Assembly: GCA_946811185.2 (NCBI GenBank)
Contig: OX328106.1
Location: forward strand, 3,904,746-3,968,745
Length of the DNA: 64,000 bases
From: Hippopus hippopus
Taxonomy: Eukaryota > Mollusca > Bivalvia > Cardiida > Cardiidae
Reading direction: 5' to 3'
The position numbers and the translations under genes were made by a program. The notes beneath the pieces are model-generated. The model was not told where the DNA came from and made no database searches. It saw only the letters and a list, made by a program, of their open reading frames with translations. This document shows, one piece after another, positions 1 through 10,615 of this stretch (positions are counted from its first letter, which is position 1; each line of letters starts with the position of its first letter).

Positions 1-60
1 ACAAGAATAAGGTTTGGTTTGTATAGGAGTTTAACGCCATTTTAACAGCTTAGGTCATAT

Positions 61-260
61 CATTGTGGTCAGTGACACATCAGTGTTTTTCCTGGATTCC
101 TCACACCAATACTTACACAACTTTCCTTCCAAAGCCACGGACTACTTTTCTCACATGCATCAGAGGTGAGAGGCGAAAAATCGCCGCAAAGAAAGTTTGC
201 CGCAACCGGGTATTGAACCCACGACCTCCAGGTCAAGAGTCAGATACGGACAAGAATAAA
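61..260 (-). mobile_element. SINE family E fragment, tRNA-derived
   Basis: On the minus strand this reads as the body of the tRNA-derived SINE seen complete at 53.5 kb. A box-B-like GGTTCAATACCC and the downstream TCTCACCTCTGATGC stretch are recognisable. It is diverged and its ends are not clear. Confidence 0.6.
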
Positions 261-432
261 TGTCTACTACATGAGCTGTTTTCTGTTTTAAATTTGTCTT
301 GCATATTTTTTGAAAATACCCACTATTTTTGAGATAGAGGGGGGGAAATCCCCTCATTTTCAGTTTCTAGAATAGACACTGGTTGGTAAGTCCTGTGTGC
401 TACCGGATCTCAGCAGTTTAAGTTGATGGGGG

Positions 433-1006
433 TGTTATGTAGATAGGATATACAGTGACCTGATTTCAGAATATTCTAGAAACATGAAGAACATTTATTG
501 GTTTTTCCATTGTGGTTATTTTTAGAAACAGGTTGTTAGTAAACAAGCTGTTTACTAATCGATGATGTCATCTTTCTAGAAAAGACTAATCTAGAATTTT
601 CCAAGCTGATATAAATAGGAGTAACTTACTTGGTGATTTTGGGATTTTGAAGTTAGACTTGTGGCTTTGTGGATAAAGAATTAGTGAAAAGTGTTGGATT
701 TAACTTGGGATATACATCTGTAAGTTGGAATTATCTTTTATTTGAACAGGTTGCTCATATATACTTGCAAGTTAAACTATTGTTAATTTAGGTTTTAGGA
801 ACCAGAAATTTCATTCTTTTTGTAATCTAAACCTAATTCCTAATTTTGAGGGACTTATTTTATTTCTTGCTCTAAGATTAAAATTGACAAAATTTCATTC
901 AAACTTAAGTCATATTGTACTCTTTTGTCTTTGTTCATTAATAAATATTGTTAATAGTTAAAGGCTTGTTGCTGGTTTTCTTTCTCGTTACGCTTGGCTC
1001 GTAACA
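433..1006 (+). mobile_element. Solo LTR of a retrotransposon, with heat-shock-like elements
   Basis: A 574-base block starts TGTTATG and ends CGTAACA, so its ends are near-perfect inverted TG...CA termini. It is flanked on both sides by runs of G (GGGGG left, GGGG right), consistent with a 4-5 base target duplication. Inside are a TATA box (TATAAATA, 610-617) and an AATAAA signal near 940-945, in the order expected of an LTR promoter and polyadenylation region. No primer binding site, gag/pol reading frame or second LTR follows, so it is read as a solo LTR. An old promoter fragment is the alternative, but the paired termini favour an LTR. Confidence 0.6.
465..617 (+). promoter_or_regulatory. 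Heat-shock-element cluster and TATA box inside the LTR
   Basis: Three groups of inverted nGAAn units are visible: 469-481 (GAA-ta-TTC-ta-GAA), 574-581 (TTC-ta-GAA) and 594-601 (GAA-tt-TTC). TATAAATA follows at 610-617, placing a start site near 640. The spacing matches the known HSF recognition pattern. Function is inferred from motif content only. Confidence 0.5.
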
Positions 1007-1059
1007 GGGGATACTACCAAGAATTGGCACCCTCTGCATATTGCACAGGATTTCTTTAG

Positions 1060-1125
1060 GTCATATTTGTCAACAAAGGTCATACAGTTCAAAGGTCATT
1101 GATACCACAGAAAACTGTTAACCCT
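1060..1125. repeat. Segment duplicated at 1468-1533
   Basis: About 65 bases containing TCAACAAAGGTCA, TTCAAAGGTCAT and GAAAACTGTTAAC recur in the same order and orientation at 1468-1533, next to the donor of the membrane-protein exon. Family B and C elements lie between the two copies. Confidence 0.6.
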
Positions 1126-1290
1126 TAGGCTGCTAGGCGCGACTCACTGACCTTTTACGGACAGTGCAGATCAAGATCAGACTGCACAGAATGTGCAGTC
1201 TGATCTTGGATCTACACTGTCCAATAAGGAGGTATTTTCATCCCAAGTTTGAAATATCATTATTTGAATCTTTAATGTCGGCTTGAAAGT
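1121..1290. mobile_element. Family B hairpin MITE
   Basis: The hairpin at 1159-1222 has arms GTGCAGATCAAGATCAGACT and their complement. The flanks (GGCTGCTAGGCGCGACTCACTG on the left, a GGCTTGAA stretch on the right) match the copy at 44.64 kb, so the element is about 170 bases. Confidence 0.75.
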
Positions 1291-1304
1291 TTCATTTTAC
1301 TTAT

Positions 1305-1472
1305 TTAGCAGGATCCAACTGGATCTGGAGATAGACTGGTCCCATGACATACAGAAAGTTGACCAACAGTGAAAAGTTTCGGCCCAGGTCAACCTGCGCG
1401 GACTGCGCAGGCTGACCTGGGTCGATACTTTTCGCAGATGCATTAAGCCCCCTTTTGCCAGAGCATGACTCA
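1305..1472. mobile_element. Family C MITE, partial
   Basis: It carries the family C core CAGGTCAACCTGCGCGGACT followed by the reverse arm, then the terminal part GATGCATTAAGCCCCCTTTT. It lies just downstream of exon 3 of the minus-strand gene. Confidence 0.75.
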
Positions 1473-1543
1473 TATATTTATCAACAAAGGTCACAGGGTT
1501 CAAAGGTCATCTATATGAGAGAAAACTGTTAACACAGACTTAC

Positions 1544-1638
1544 TGGCAGTAGTATCAATCATCGCTAGGACCACAGTAAATATGAAGATGATAACCATGA
1601 AAACCAGGGCGATAGCGATTCTCCGCGTTGATGCTTGC
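1544..1638 (-). CDS. Membrane-protein gene, exon 3 (transmembrane segment)
   Basis: The acceptor CAG lies at 1641-1639 and the donor GTAAGT starts at 1543. The exon is 95 bases and encodes QASTRR followed by a hydrophobic span ending in AMIDTTA. The next exon is outside the window. Confidence 0.65.
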
Positions 1639-4600
1639 CTGCAAATAGAAACAATAAGATGAGCCTTGCTCTATGAAAGGGGGGGTTCATGCATCTACAA
1701 AGCTTTTCGACCAATGTCGGCTTGCGCACTCGGCGCAGGCTGACACTGGTTTAAATTTTTTTCCAGTTGTAAATTTGCTGCATGTCAAAGGATCATTTTA
1801 CTTTAGTATTCTGCCTTTAGACAAAGATTGATTGGATGTTGTTTAACGGCGTGTTCAATATTATTTTAGTTATAATGCAGCGGCCAGTGCACCTATGCAT
1901 GCTTTCCTGGAGTTTCTCTTTACCAGTACTCCTCACGATATTATTTCCAATTCACTGACTGCTTTCCCACATAACCATTGTGGAAACAATTGTCAGTGGT
2001 GAGAGAGGAATAAATGCTGTTGCAATGACTATCATCAATCCTCAAAAAGAAACTGACCCAGCCAAGGATTGAACCAGCAACCCCCGATTCTCAAGTTCTG
2101 TACACTACTGAGCTACTGGGACTCTGCGCTTCCAAATAGGACAATCATTACAATGAGCCATGCTTCGCAAAAAAGGGGCTTAATGCATCCAGAAAAAGTT
2201 TTGACCCATGTCAGCCTGCGCACCACGCGCAGGCTGACACAAGTTTTGAACTTTTTGCATGTTGTAAATTTTCTGCATGTCCAAAGACCATTCTACTTCA
2301 GGACTCTGCCATCAGACAAAATGTATGTTAATGGATCCAATATTGTATCATGACTTGCTTGGTAAAATGCATCATGCATTAACTCTATACCACACAATCC
2401 CGACTTTTAACGACCCTGAGAAAGAAGCCTTTTGAAAACCTTGTGGGAAAAGGAGAAAATGCTGGTAACCAGCATTTTCTCCTTTTCCCACAATGTTTTT
2501 GTCTTTGTCGTTTGGTAAAGAGTTAAATTCCCTTTCGCCAGATAGTGGCTCCTACTATAATTATGCATGAGTTATACTTCTTACGAACAAAGTCCGTAAC
2601 AAACAAACAAATGAACAAATGCATGGCAGAAATACAGGGACCGGGCAGGATTCAAACCCTAGAACGTTCGGACGAAAGGCCAATACCTTAACCACTGAGC
2701 TAAAGAGATATCTCCCCAACGCAGTTGTTAAGTATTGTATTTAAATCGGGACAAAGCCATGCATGAAGGAGTGGTCTCCCGTAACACACCCCCTCATAAA
2801 GTCATCATTTATTGATGACTCAAAGCCTTATTAGGCAGAAAGTCAGTTTTTTTGAGAACAAATGGGATTAATGGCTCAGTGGCCTATCCCGGACGAGCCC
2901 CCATCTTACGAACAAAGTCCGTAACAAAGAAACAAATGAACAAATGCATGGCAGAAATACAGGGACCAGGCAGGATTCGAACCCTAGAACATTCGGACGA
3001 AAGGCCAATATCTTAACCACTGAGCTAAGGAGATATCTCCCCAAAGCAGTTGTTAGGTATTGTATTTAAATCGGGATGAAGCCATGCATGAAGGAGTGGT
3101 CCCCCGTAACATACTGTATAAGTGGAAATTTTTGCGAAGTGGAAATTTTTGCGATTTCGCGAATTTGGAAAATTCGCAGAATTTTCTGTTCTAATATTTT
3201 ACCACAAGTATACCAACAAATAAGGATTTCCTTAAGTTCGCAAACATTCCGGTACGCAAAATGTCCATAATCTGTAATTTGCAAAATTTTCGTCATGCAT
3301 ACATATCCACGTATACAGTAATCCAGGAGAAATTTACTACACTGTTCAACACTTATTTACACCTCAGCTTTCATGCAATTCTAACTCTATTTCACCCCTT
3401 TTCCAACATTGTTTCCAAAAGCTTTCTTCTTTAGGTACGCTTAAACTTGGGATAGTTTGGTAGAGATTTAAGATTTTTCTCAGTCTCATATTGTTGATCG
3501 TAACCGCAAAAAGGATCCACTGTTTTTTCTACTGTCTTGTTGATTGGTTGGTTGGTTTAGTTTTATGCTGCTTTCAACATTCTTTCAGTCATATTACAGG
3601 GTCAGCTCACATAATTCATGAAGTATTTCCTGGGTTTAAGCAGTACTAGGTTAGGGCTCCAAAGTGCATTACCAAAGGACACTCTCACGAAAAACCCAGT
3701 GGATCCAGAGCAGCTCGAACCCAGAGCATCCAGGTCACTAGTCCACTTTACCACTGAGCCACACAGGACCCAACTGTCTTGTTTATGAAGGCAAAGATAG
3801 TCTTCATTAAGAAGAGCCGAAAAAGCATATCAATAGAATAAATTATAGAAATACACGTGAACATACCCTCCGAACTGGAAAAACGTGTTGATACAGCTAA
3901 TCACAGCATTAGAAACTTGAGACACGATGCCCAGATAAAACATAAACTCTGATCTATAGCTTGCCTCTTTACTGGTGGGAGTGTTCAATTTGTAATCTTC
4001 AAAATACTGAAGAAAAATAGAAAATCTGGGGGTTTGATGTTTAACCTTTTTCAACAAAATCCTGGGATTTACTGACTCTAAAGAAGGCCTTTGAAAACAC
4101 TGTGAAAAACGGAGAAAATGCTGGTAACCAACATTTTCTCCTTTTCTCTTTATGTCTTCTTCCCTTCGAAAAACAAATTTTAACATTTATTTTGACGGAT
4201 ACAAAATTAATGTTTTTTATTTGGTTGACTGACTGACTGATTGTATGCCGTTTTCAACATTATTTCAGTTATATTGCAACGGTCAGTGCACCTATCCATG
4301 CTTTCCTGAAGTCTCTTTTACCAGTACTCTGCACAATTTTCTTTCCAAGCCACTGGCTACTTTCCCATACAACAATCGTCGAAACAATGGTGGGAGAGGA
4401 ATGAATTCTGTCGTAATGACTAACATCAATCCTCGGACAGAAATTTGCTGAGCCAGCTTTTTATTTGGACAAGTCTAAATTTTGTAAATTGGTAAATGAT
4501 TTACTCATTTGATCAGAGAATGAGATTCTAGACTGGTCTATATCAAAAGCATTTGAAGCATGCACAATAGTGAGATATTTCTTTGAAAGGTTAGAAAACA

Positions 4601-7600
4601 GGCTACATTTAAACTCAGAAAACATTGTGGGCAAAGAAAAAAGCTAGTTACCAGCAGTTTCTCCTTTTCCCACAAAGTTTTCTACCCTTCTAAAGAGAAA
4701 TTTCAGTTTTAAAGTCACTTTCACTAAACTAAACCGAAGTTTTCTGATCAAAGGCAGAGCTCCAGAAAAGGGGGGAGTAATGGTATTCTAAATCCATTAT
4801 TTCTCTTTCAAACCCTATGCTGTGGGTACTCATTGTAATCGTCTCATTGAGACGATTCTAATGAGTACCCACAGCATAGAGTTTGGTGCAGAATTATTAA
4901 TATTTTTAATTCTAAAATCAACATCACTCCCTCTACCTGGAGCTATGTCAAAGGTCAAGATGTACATCTATTACTTACAGATTTGGCAGTAATAAACATG
5001 TTCCAAGGCATCAGTATACCCACACCATGAATCAGAAAAATAAAGAACACAATTTTATACCTGTAAATAGAATGATGTACCTCTGTCATTTATAGTAATT
5101 CAGTCTACTAGAATAGAAAATATACCATCACACTTATGGATACATGTCTGACGTTTCACCAGAAATAGCCCAAATAGGCTGGGGTTCTGCAATGCCTTGC
5201 CAAAGGTCACTCCTATGTGACTAGTGTGTCCAGCTGTGATAATGCAAGGCTTCCCTTTTTCTAAATCCAACACCTTCACAAATAAGCCAATAGAACTGCC
5301 ACATAATTTTCAAATATGGCTTATGTCCAACAGATTATCTCCTTAACAAAAACTAAATATGACCATGCAATCATTTTGATTCACCTATGTATGAATTACT
5401 AATAGAGGCATTCAAAAACTTCTTGGGACAACAATGGCTACCATCATTTTCTCCTTCTCCCACCATGTTTCCAACCCTTCAAAAACCAACTCCCATCATT
5501 TCAATCATATGTAATGGTCTGTTGGCAAATGCTTCAAACACTTGACAAAGTGATAAAAAATTTTAACCCTTTACCACATGACAAAATTTTAGACCTGTCC
5601 AAATTAAAAGCATTTGTAGATGACAGTTTTAACGTGGCTCATATGAAATGATTTTTCTTTGATAGGGTAGAAAACATTGTGGGAAAAGAAGAAAATGCTG
5701 GTAACCAGCATTTTCTCCTTTTTCCACAATGTTTTCAAAAGCCTTCTCTTTTAGGGGGCGTTAAAAGTCGTCATTGTGTGGTAAAGGGTTAAACTCAACC
5801 AATTTGAAAGCTTTCGCAGATGACAAAATTAATGATGATTTCTTTGAAGAGTTACAAAACACTGAGGGAAAAAGAAATTGCTAGTTACCAGTATTTTCTC
5901 CATTTCCCACTATATATTCAAAAGCCCTCTCTATTAGGGTCATTAAAACTCAGGATTGTGTGGTCAAAGGGTAACTCTTTTATCACATAAGAAAACTTTA
6001 CAGTGGTCCAAACTGAAAGTATTTACAGACAAAAATATAAACATGGCTTAAGAATTGTAATTTAGGCCTAAAAAAAATATCTGTGTTTAGGGTTTCCCTA
6101 CCCTACCTAGAAAATGCTGCCTACTCTAAACTTTTTACACTGCTATTGAAACAAGAGGGCCAAGATGGCCCTGGATCGCTCACCTGAATATTTGAGAGGA
6201 CCATAACCAATTTTTTTTTTTGTTATTCCAAAACTTTTTCTTCAGTAACTTCAATAAAAAGAACAAGAGCACCGCATGTGGGTGCCAACAATTGGCTATT
6301 GGGTGCTGGATAGTAAGTTAAAATTCTAAGTCTAAAAAGGGGCATAATTTGGCACCAAAGGATCATTTCTGTGAAATCATTTCAAAAATCTGACCGGTGG
6401 TTTCACAGAAAAAGAAATTTTAAGAATTTCTTCATGTCCGTATAGTGCAAATAGCCCCCCCACCACCACAGTCTTGTTTCCCGACGGATCATAATTTCGC
6501 GAACATTTTTTCAAAAGGGGCATCTACGGGACATTCCTGTGAAATTATTCCCCCCCCCCCAAATTTTGCAAACCTGTTTTGAAAAGGGTCACCCAAGGAA
6601 CATTTCAGTAAATTTATTTCAAAATCTGACCAACGGTTTCACAGGAGAAGATTTTTAAAGAATTTCTTAGAAAATTCCATTTGGTTGCCATAGCAACCAG
6701 AGTTTTAGATGGAATCAAATTCTGTGAACAATTTTTAAAGAGGTCCTCCCAAAAAATATTCCAGTCAAGTTTGGTCCAATTTGGCCTGGCGGTTTAGGAG
6801 GAGAAGATGTTTAAAGAATTGTTGACACCACATGAGTGCAAAGAGCACCCCCCCCCACCACGGCCATGTTCTTCGACGGATCAAAATATCGCGAACAATT
6901 TTTTAAAAGGGTCACCCAATGAACATTTCTGTGAAATTACTTTAAAATCAGACAAGCAGTTTCAGAGGAGAAGATTTTTAAAGAATTTCTAAGAAAATTC
7001 CATTTGGTTGCCATGACAACCAGAGTTTTTGATGGAATCAAATTCTGTTAACAAATTTGAAAGAGGACCTCCCAAGGAACATTCCAGCCAAGTTTGGTCC
7101 AAATTGGCCCAGCTGTTTAGGACAAGATGTTTAAAGAATTGTTGACGATGGACGACGCACGACGCACACAGGGTGATCCTAAAAGCTCCCCTTGAGTACG
7201 TTGTGCTCAGGTGAGCTAAAAAAAATATCTGTTGGGTGTGATTTGGGTACATGGTCCATGTAAAGTTTCTGAAAAAAAAATTTGAATCCCTTCCTAATCT
7301 ACCTACAGCAACTCAGACCAAAACCCTAAACAGAGATATTTTTTTTGTCAGGCCTTATTTTTGTACAGGTAGAAAACATTGTGGGAAAAGGAGACAGTGC
7401 TGGTTACCAGCATTTTCTCCTTTTCCCACAATGTTTTCAAAAGGCTCCTATCTCAGGGCAGGGTTCGACATAAACATTTTTTTCAACTAGACCAGTGGAC
7501 CAGTAATTTGAAATTTCTACTAGACCACTTCAGATTTCTACTAGACCATTTTTGCAAAATGAACAAAAATGTATAAAATAGATCTAAATCTATGTTATTT

Positions 7601-10600
7601 CTCTTGCTAATATACCAAAATGGTAAAAAAAAAAAAGAACAATGTCATGTTAAGTAATGATCAATGAATGTTTCTCCTTTAAGAACTTCAATTACAATTT
7701 CTTTTCCAGGGGAAAAAAATTAGACTTGCCCATTTTGAAAGCAGTACCAGACACACATTTTAGTCTAACTTAGGCTCAAATAACAGAATTTGAGTTTGAT
7801 TAAAAGTACAAAACCATAGTAATATAATGTTATCAGATCCTTTAACAGATCTTCAGTTTATTAAACTGTCAGAGAAAACATCACATTTTCCTCTGGATCA
7901 AACAGAAACCAACGGCGCGAATTCAGCGTTCCACTCAAGGTCTAAAATGGTATTTTTTTTCTGTGATCTAGATCTAATCTTATTCATCTAGATCTATTTT
8001 TGTTTCGATCCATTTGTTTTTAGCTTTATATTATGAGTCTGCTTCTCCCCGATCAGATGTTATTTTGAAGTTATGCAAGCTTGGCATATTCCCCGCTTGT
8101 CCGCTCCATTGTCTATGTAAAGGTATGGGCGACGTATTTTCGGTTGTCGTTAAAATGAAACTACGGTATTCCAAGAAAAAGAGCTAGACATAGAAATTCT
8201 TGCTTAATAATTAAATACTCTGACAGAATGATAACAATCACGTTAAAAATTATGACATATTCTTGACGACAAAATAGCCCGTGGACTCCGGTCGGTCTAC
8301 TATATCTATTTTCGGTTCGATTTGGTTTTTCCAGTGAAAATATTGATTAGCGCGCATGCACAATTGGCTTCCTGTAGAAATTGTCAATAAATTGTCGCTC
8401 GTTGAACAAATTCACAAGTTATGTAAGCGATCTTTGTCGACGAATGGCATGTTAGGTCGATTTTTGTCACTTATGCCAAGCATTACAACTGGTACTTAAT
8501 TAATTGTCTCGATTTTTGCACTTGACCATTCGGGCTAGCTGGACGCAGTCTCTACCAGCCCGAACCGATTTTTTGCTAGACAATGTCGTTCGGATGTGCC
8601 TTAATGTCGAACCCTGCAGGGTCGTAAAAACCAGAATTGTTTGGTAAAGGGTTAATATGAAGAAGTCCTATAATATAAAAGTCGAAAGTCTTATGTTACC
8701 TGTCTGGAGGTGGGCCTGGCTTTGAAGCTATGTCTACCACCATCAAGTCGACCCCTCTGTCGAGAGAGTCCAGCCCAGGGTCCAACTTGACTGGGGTCAC
8801 ATTAGGGCCCAGGAATTGCTCTTTTTCTTCTGCAGTACCCGTTTCTGAAACATAATATTTTAGGGAAAAACTAATTTTTGGTAACTCTTTACCAGATGAC
8901 AAAAGTTAAGACTGGTTCAAACTGAAAGCATTTTCATACAACAGATCAAATGTGGTCCAAAGTAATGAAATTTGTTTTGGAAAGGGTAGAAAACACTGTT
9001 GGAAAAGGCGAGAATGCTGGTTGCCAGCATTCTCTCCTTTTTCAACAAAGTTTTCAAAGGCTTTTTTCTCTGGGTTGTTAAAACTCAGGATTGTGTGATA
9101 AAGGTTTAGAACTCTACTGTATCAAATGACAAAATTCTAAACTTGTCCAAATTAAAGGGATTTGACGGCAACAACTTTTGGGAAAATGTAAACGCTGGTT
9201 ACCAGCATTTTGTCCTTTTTTAAAGCTGTCTTCCTCAGGATTATCAAAACTTAAGATTGCTGGTTAATCCTTTGCCACACAATGCTTATTTTAAGGACCC
9301 TGGAGACTGAACCTGCCTACCAGCATTTTCTCCTTTTACTACACTGTTTTCAAATTCTTATTTAGGTCTTTTGCCCTTGAGACTGTGTGATAAAGAGTTA
9401 ACTTAGAGAAGTAGAGGACATTTCCTATATTGATTGAGACAAAGCACTCAAGACTAAGTAATCTCAAATAAATTTGAATTGACTGATTGATTGATTGTAT
9501 AGTGTTTACTGCTGGCGGCCAGTGCATCTATCCATGGTTTCCTGGAGTCTCTTTTACCAGTACCCCACATAATTTTCTTTCCAAACCACTGGCTGCTTTC
9601 CCACATAACCATCATTGAAACAATGGTCAGGAGTGGGAAAGGAATGAATCCTGTCGCAATGACTATCATCAATCTTTCCAAAGAAATTGGCTAAGCCAGG
9701 GATCAAACCCATGACCTCCTGTTCTCAAGTCCTGCATGCTACCATCTGAGCTACTCGGGCTCAGCTCAAATAAATTTGAAAGGGACAAAGTCCAACCTAT
9801 GTGCACTATGATATGGCATATTTTCTGATTTATTAGGACAAATGTCCCAACTGTGTGCATCAGGATAGGATATTTTTCTGATTCAAAGGGACAAAGTCCA
9901 GCCTGTGTACATTATAATGGGACATTTTTCTGATTTTATGGAACAATGGTTCACCTGTGTCACGCGGCTGTGTGCAATTTGATTGGGCATTTTTCTGATG
10001 TAAAGGGACAATGTCCAGCCTGTGTACATTATGATGCGACATTTTTCTGATTCAATGGGACAAAGTCCAGCTTGTACGCATTCTGACTGGAAATTTTTCT
10101 GATTTAATTGGACAATGTCTCACATGTGTGTATTATGATGCGACATTTCTCAGATTTAATGGGACAATGTGCATTATGATGGGACATTTTTCTGATTAAA
10201 AGCAGGAGAATGTCCTTCCTGAGCGCATTATGGTGGGACATTTTTCTCATTTAATTGGACAATGCCCAGCCTGTGTGCAATTTGATTTGGCATTCAAGGA
10301 GACAGAGTCTAGCCTGTGCGCATTATGATGGGACATTTTTCTGATTTGATGGGACAATATTCTACCAGTGTTCAATATAACAGGATATTGCTCTGATTTT
10401 ATATGAAAATGTCCTGGAATCTTTGCTTTAGCAAAACACTAAAGAAGACTTAAAAAAAAACACATTATGAGAGACAGAGATGTTTTCTTACCTCTTACAC
10501 TTCCATTTTTGTTTGGAGTATACCCTATCAACTGTACGCTGTCTCCTCCATTAGCATTATTATTATTTCCCGAGTTTACTGTGTAACTCTGATTCTCTTT

Positions 10601-10615
10601 ATTGAAAGTCGACAT
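1544..10615 (-). CDS. Single-pass (type II-like) membrane protein, N-terminal exons; gene runs off the left edge
   Basis: Unrecognised protein. Three coding exons on the minus strand join in phase: 10492-10615 (ATG, 41 codons, ends phase 1), 8700-8844 (phase 1 to 2) and 1544-1638 (phase 2 to 1). All splice sites are GT-AG. The joined N-terminus of about 120 residues starts MSTFNKENQSYT, is polar with an Asn/Gly run, then acidic (EEKEQFLGP) and Pro-rich (KPGPPPDR). A basic TRR precedes about 20 hydrophobic residues (IAIALVFMVIIFIFTVVLAM). A long cytosolic tail followed by Arg residues and one membrane span suggests a type II protein with its main domain outside the cell, but that domain lies beyond the window. 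A transporter heavy chain or a membrane enzyme are possible; nothing seen here decides it. Confidence 0.65.
1661..1840. mobile_element. Family C MITE, partial
   Basis: Starts GAGCCTTGCTCTATGAAAGG, contains the GGCTTGCGCACTCGGCGCAG core and loses the second end. Confidence 0.7.
1845..2115 (-). mobile_element. SINE family E
   Basis: Minus-strand copy of the tRNA-derived SINE. The GTGCACCTATGCATGCTTTCC, CACATAACCATTGTGG and GGATTGAACCAGCAACC segments match the full copy at 53.5 kb. Confidence 0.75.
2154..2378. mobile_element. Family C MITE
   Basis: It runs from TGAGCCATGCTTCGC through the CAGCCTGCGCACCACGCGCA core to a TCATGACTTGCTTGG segment and is almost full length. Confidence 0.75.
2379..2526 (+). 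mobile_element. Family A hairpin MITE, shortened copy
   Basis: TTAA at both ends (2379-2382, 2523-2526). The core is the near-perfect hairpin GGGAAAAGGAGAAAATGC...GCATTTTCTCC. The right half between hairpin and end is deleted compared with the ~228-base copies. Confidence 0.85.
2575..3120 (-). repeat. Family G: tRNA-like SINE unit present twice, about 326 bases apart
   Basis: Two copies (about 2575-2790 and 2902-3115) share ACGAACAAAGTCCGTAACAA, a minus-strand tRNA-like part (GGATTCAAACCC, CCACTGAGCTAA) and GCCATGCATGAAGGAGTGGT. They are roughly 95% alike by eye, so this is a recent tandem duplication. The tRNA-like part has no complete cloverleaf and is not called a tRNA gene. Confidence 0.7.
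3542..3772 (-). mobile_element. SINE family F with target-site duplication
   Basis: This 231-base copy is flanked by ACTGTCTTGTT at 3531-3541 and 3773-3783. On the minus strand it begins with a tRNA-like head (GTGTGGCTCAGTGGTAAAGT, then a box-B-like GGTTCGAGC) and ends in a CAACCAACCAATCA tail. The exact 11-base repeat shows target-primed retrotransposition. Confidence 0.85.
4042..4185 (+). mobile_element. Family A hairpin MITE
   Basis: Hairpin GGAGAAAATGCTGG...CATTTTCTCC with diverged ends; a TTAA lies at 4042-4045. Confidence 0.75.
4205..4460 (-). mobile_element. SINE family E
   Basis: Minus-strand copy with a GACTGACTGACTGATTG tail, CAGTGCACCTATCCATGC and the AATGACTAACATCAATCC stretch; the tRNA-like head is lost. 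Confidence 0.7.
4610..4705 (+). mobile_element. Family A hairpin MITE, partial
   Basis: A diverged hairpin with GAAAACATTGTGGG and TTTCTCCTTTTCCCACAAAG. Confidence 0.65.
4810..4884. repeat. Long near-perfect palindrome
   Basis: Arms of about 36 bases (CTATGCTGTGGGTACTCATT, then the complement after GTCTCATTGAGAC) meet with almost no loop. It is not part of the repeat families listed here. Confidence 0.7.
5563..5972 (-). mobile_element. Two family A MITEs sharing one TTAA
   Basis: The first copy (5563-5792, 230 bases) has TTAA at both ends and an intact hairpin. The second (from 5789) begins in the same TTAA and ends near 5972 with a weaker hairpin. Both are in the reverse orientation (AAATTAAAAGCATTTG part first). 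Confidence 0.85.
6145..7220. repeat. Family J dispersed repeat
   Basis: Starts AACAAGAGGGCCAAGATGGC, CTCACCTG, and ends in CAGGTGAGCTAAAAAA. Inside, a ~330-base unit (TTTGGTTGCCATAGCAACCA, AGGTCCTCCCAA, TTTAAAGAATT) occurs about twice. A second head, AACAAGAGCACCGCATGTGG, is nested at 6262. Similar heads occur at 37.56 kb and the unit is also recognisable near 51 kb. No reading frame of interest. Confidence 0.6.
7345..8655 (-). mobile_element. Family A MITE split by a nested transposon
   Basis: The hairpin lies at 7367-7440; the right end resumes at 8617 with CAGGGTCGTAAAAACCAG and finishes GGTAAAGGGTTAA at 8655. The two parts rejoin to a normal family A sequence when 7459-8616 and one CAGGG copy are removed. 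Confidence 0.8.
7459..8616. mobile_element. 1158-bp DNA transposon with CAGGGTTCGACAT inverted ends
   Basis: The left end reads CAGGGTTCGACATAA and the right end is its complement (TTAATGTCGAACCCTG). A CAGGG direct repeat flanks it at 7454-7458 and 8617-8621, a possible 5-base target duplication. It sits inside a family A MITE, so it is younger than that MITE. The interior repeats CTAGACCA motifs near the left end and shows no transposase frame, so it is non-autonomous. The end sequence is hAT-like, but the target repeat is 5 rather than 8 bases, so the superfamily is open. Confidence 0.75.
8700..8844 (-). CDS. Membrane-protein gene, exon 2
   Basis: 145 bases between acceptor TTTCAG (ending 8845) and donor GTAACA (from 8699). 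It encodes an acidic start TGTAEEKEQFLGPN and ends KPGPPPD plus two bases of Arg. It enters in phase 1 and leaves in phase 2, matching its neighbours. Confidence 0.65.
8881..9402. mobile_element. Three family A MITE copies in a row
   Basis: 8881-9106 (reverse, hairpin GGCGAGAATGCTGG...CCAGCATTCTC), about 9108-9265 (diverged) and 9265-9402 (forward, one hairpin arm lost). They lie in intron 1 of the membrane-protein gene. Confidence 0.75.
9480..9770 (-). mobile_element. SINE family E
   Basis: Nearly full minus-strand copy. A GATTGATTGATTG tail, CAGTGCATCTATCCATGG and a head with GGGATCAAACCCATGACC and GAGCTACTCGGGC (boxes B and A in reverse) are visible. Confidence 0.8.
9775..10400. repeat. 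Degenerate minisatellite, ~52-bp unit, about 12-13 units
   Basis: Repeating unit approximately GGGACAATGTCCAGCCTGTG + TGCATTATGATGGGACATTT + TTCTGATTTAAT. Units vary by substitutions and one insertion near 9955-9975. It lies inside intron 1 of the membrane-protein gene. Confidence 0.85.

Noticed and set aside
640..1000. Start of an hsp70-type gene after the heat-shock promoter motifs
   Set aside because: No hsp70 coding sequence follows on the plus strand, and the block has LTR termini.
9775..10400. Possible CRISPR-like array because of regular ~52-base spacing
   Set aside because: There are no constant repeats with unique spacers; the whole unit repeats and degenerates together, and the DNA is eukaryotic.
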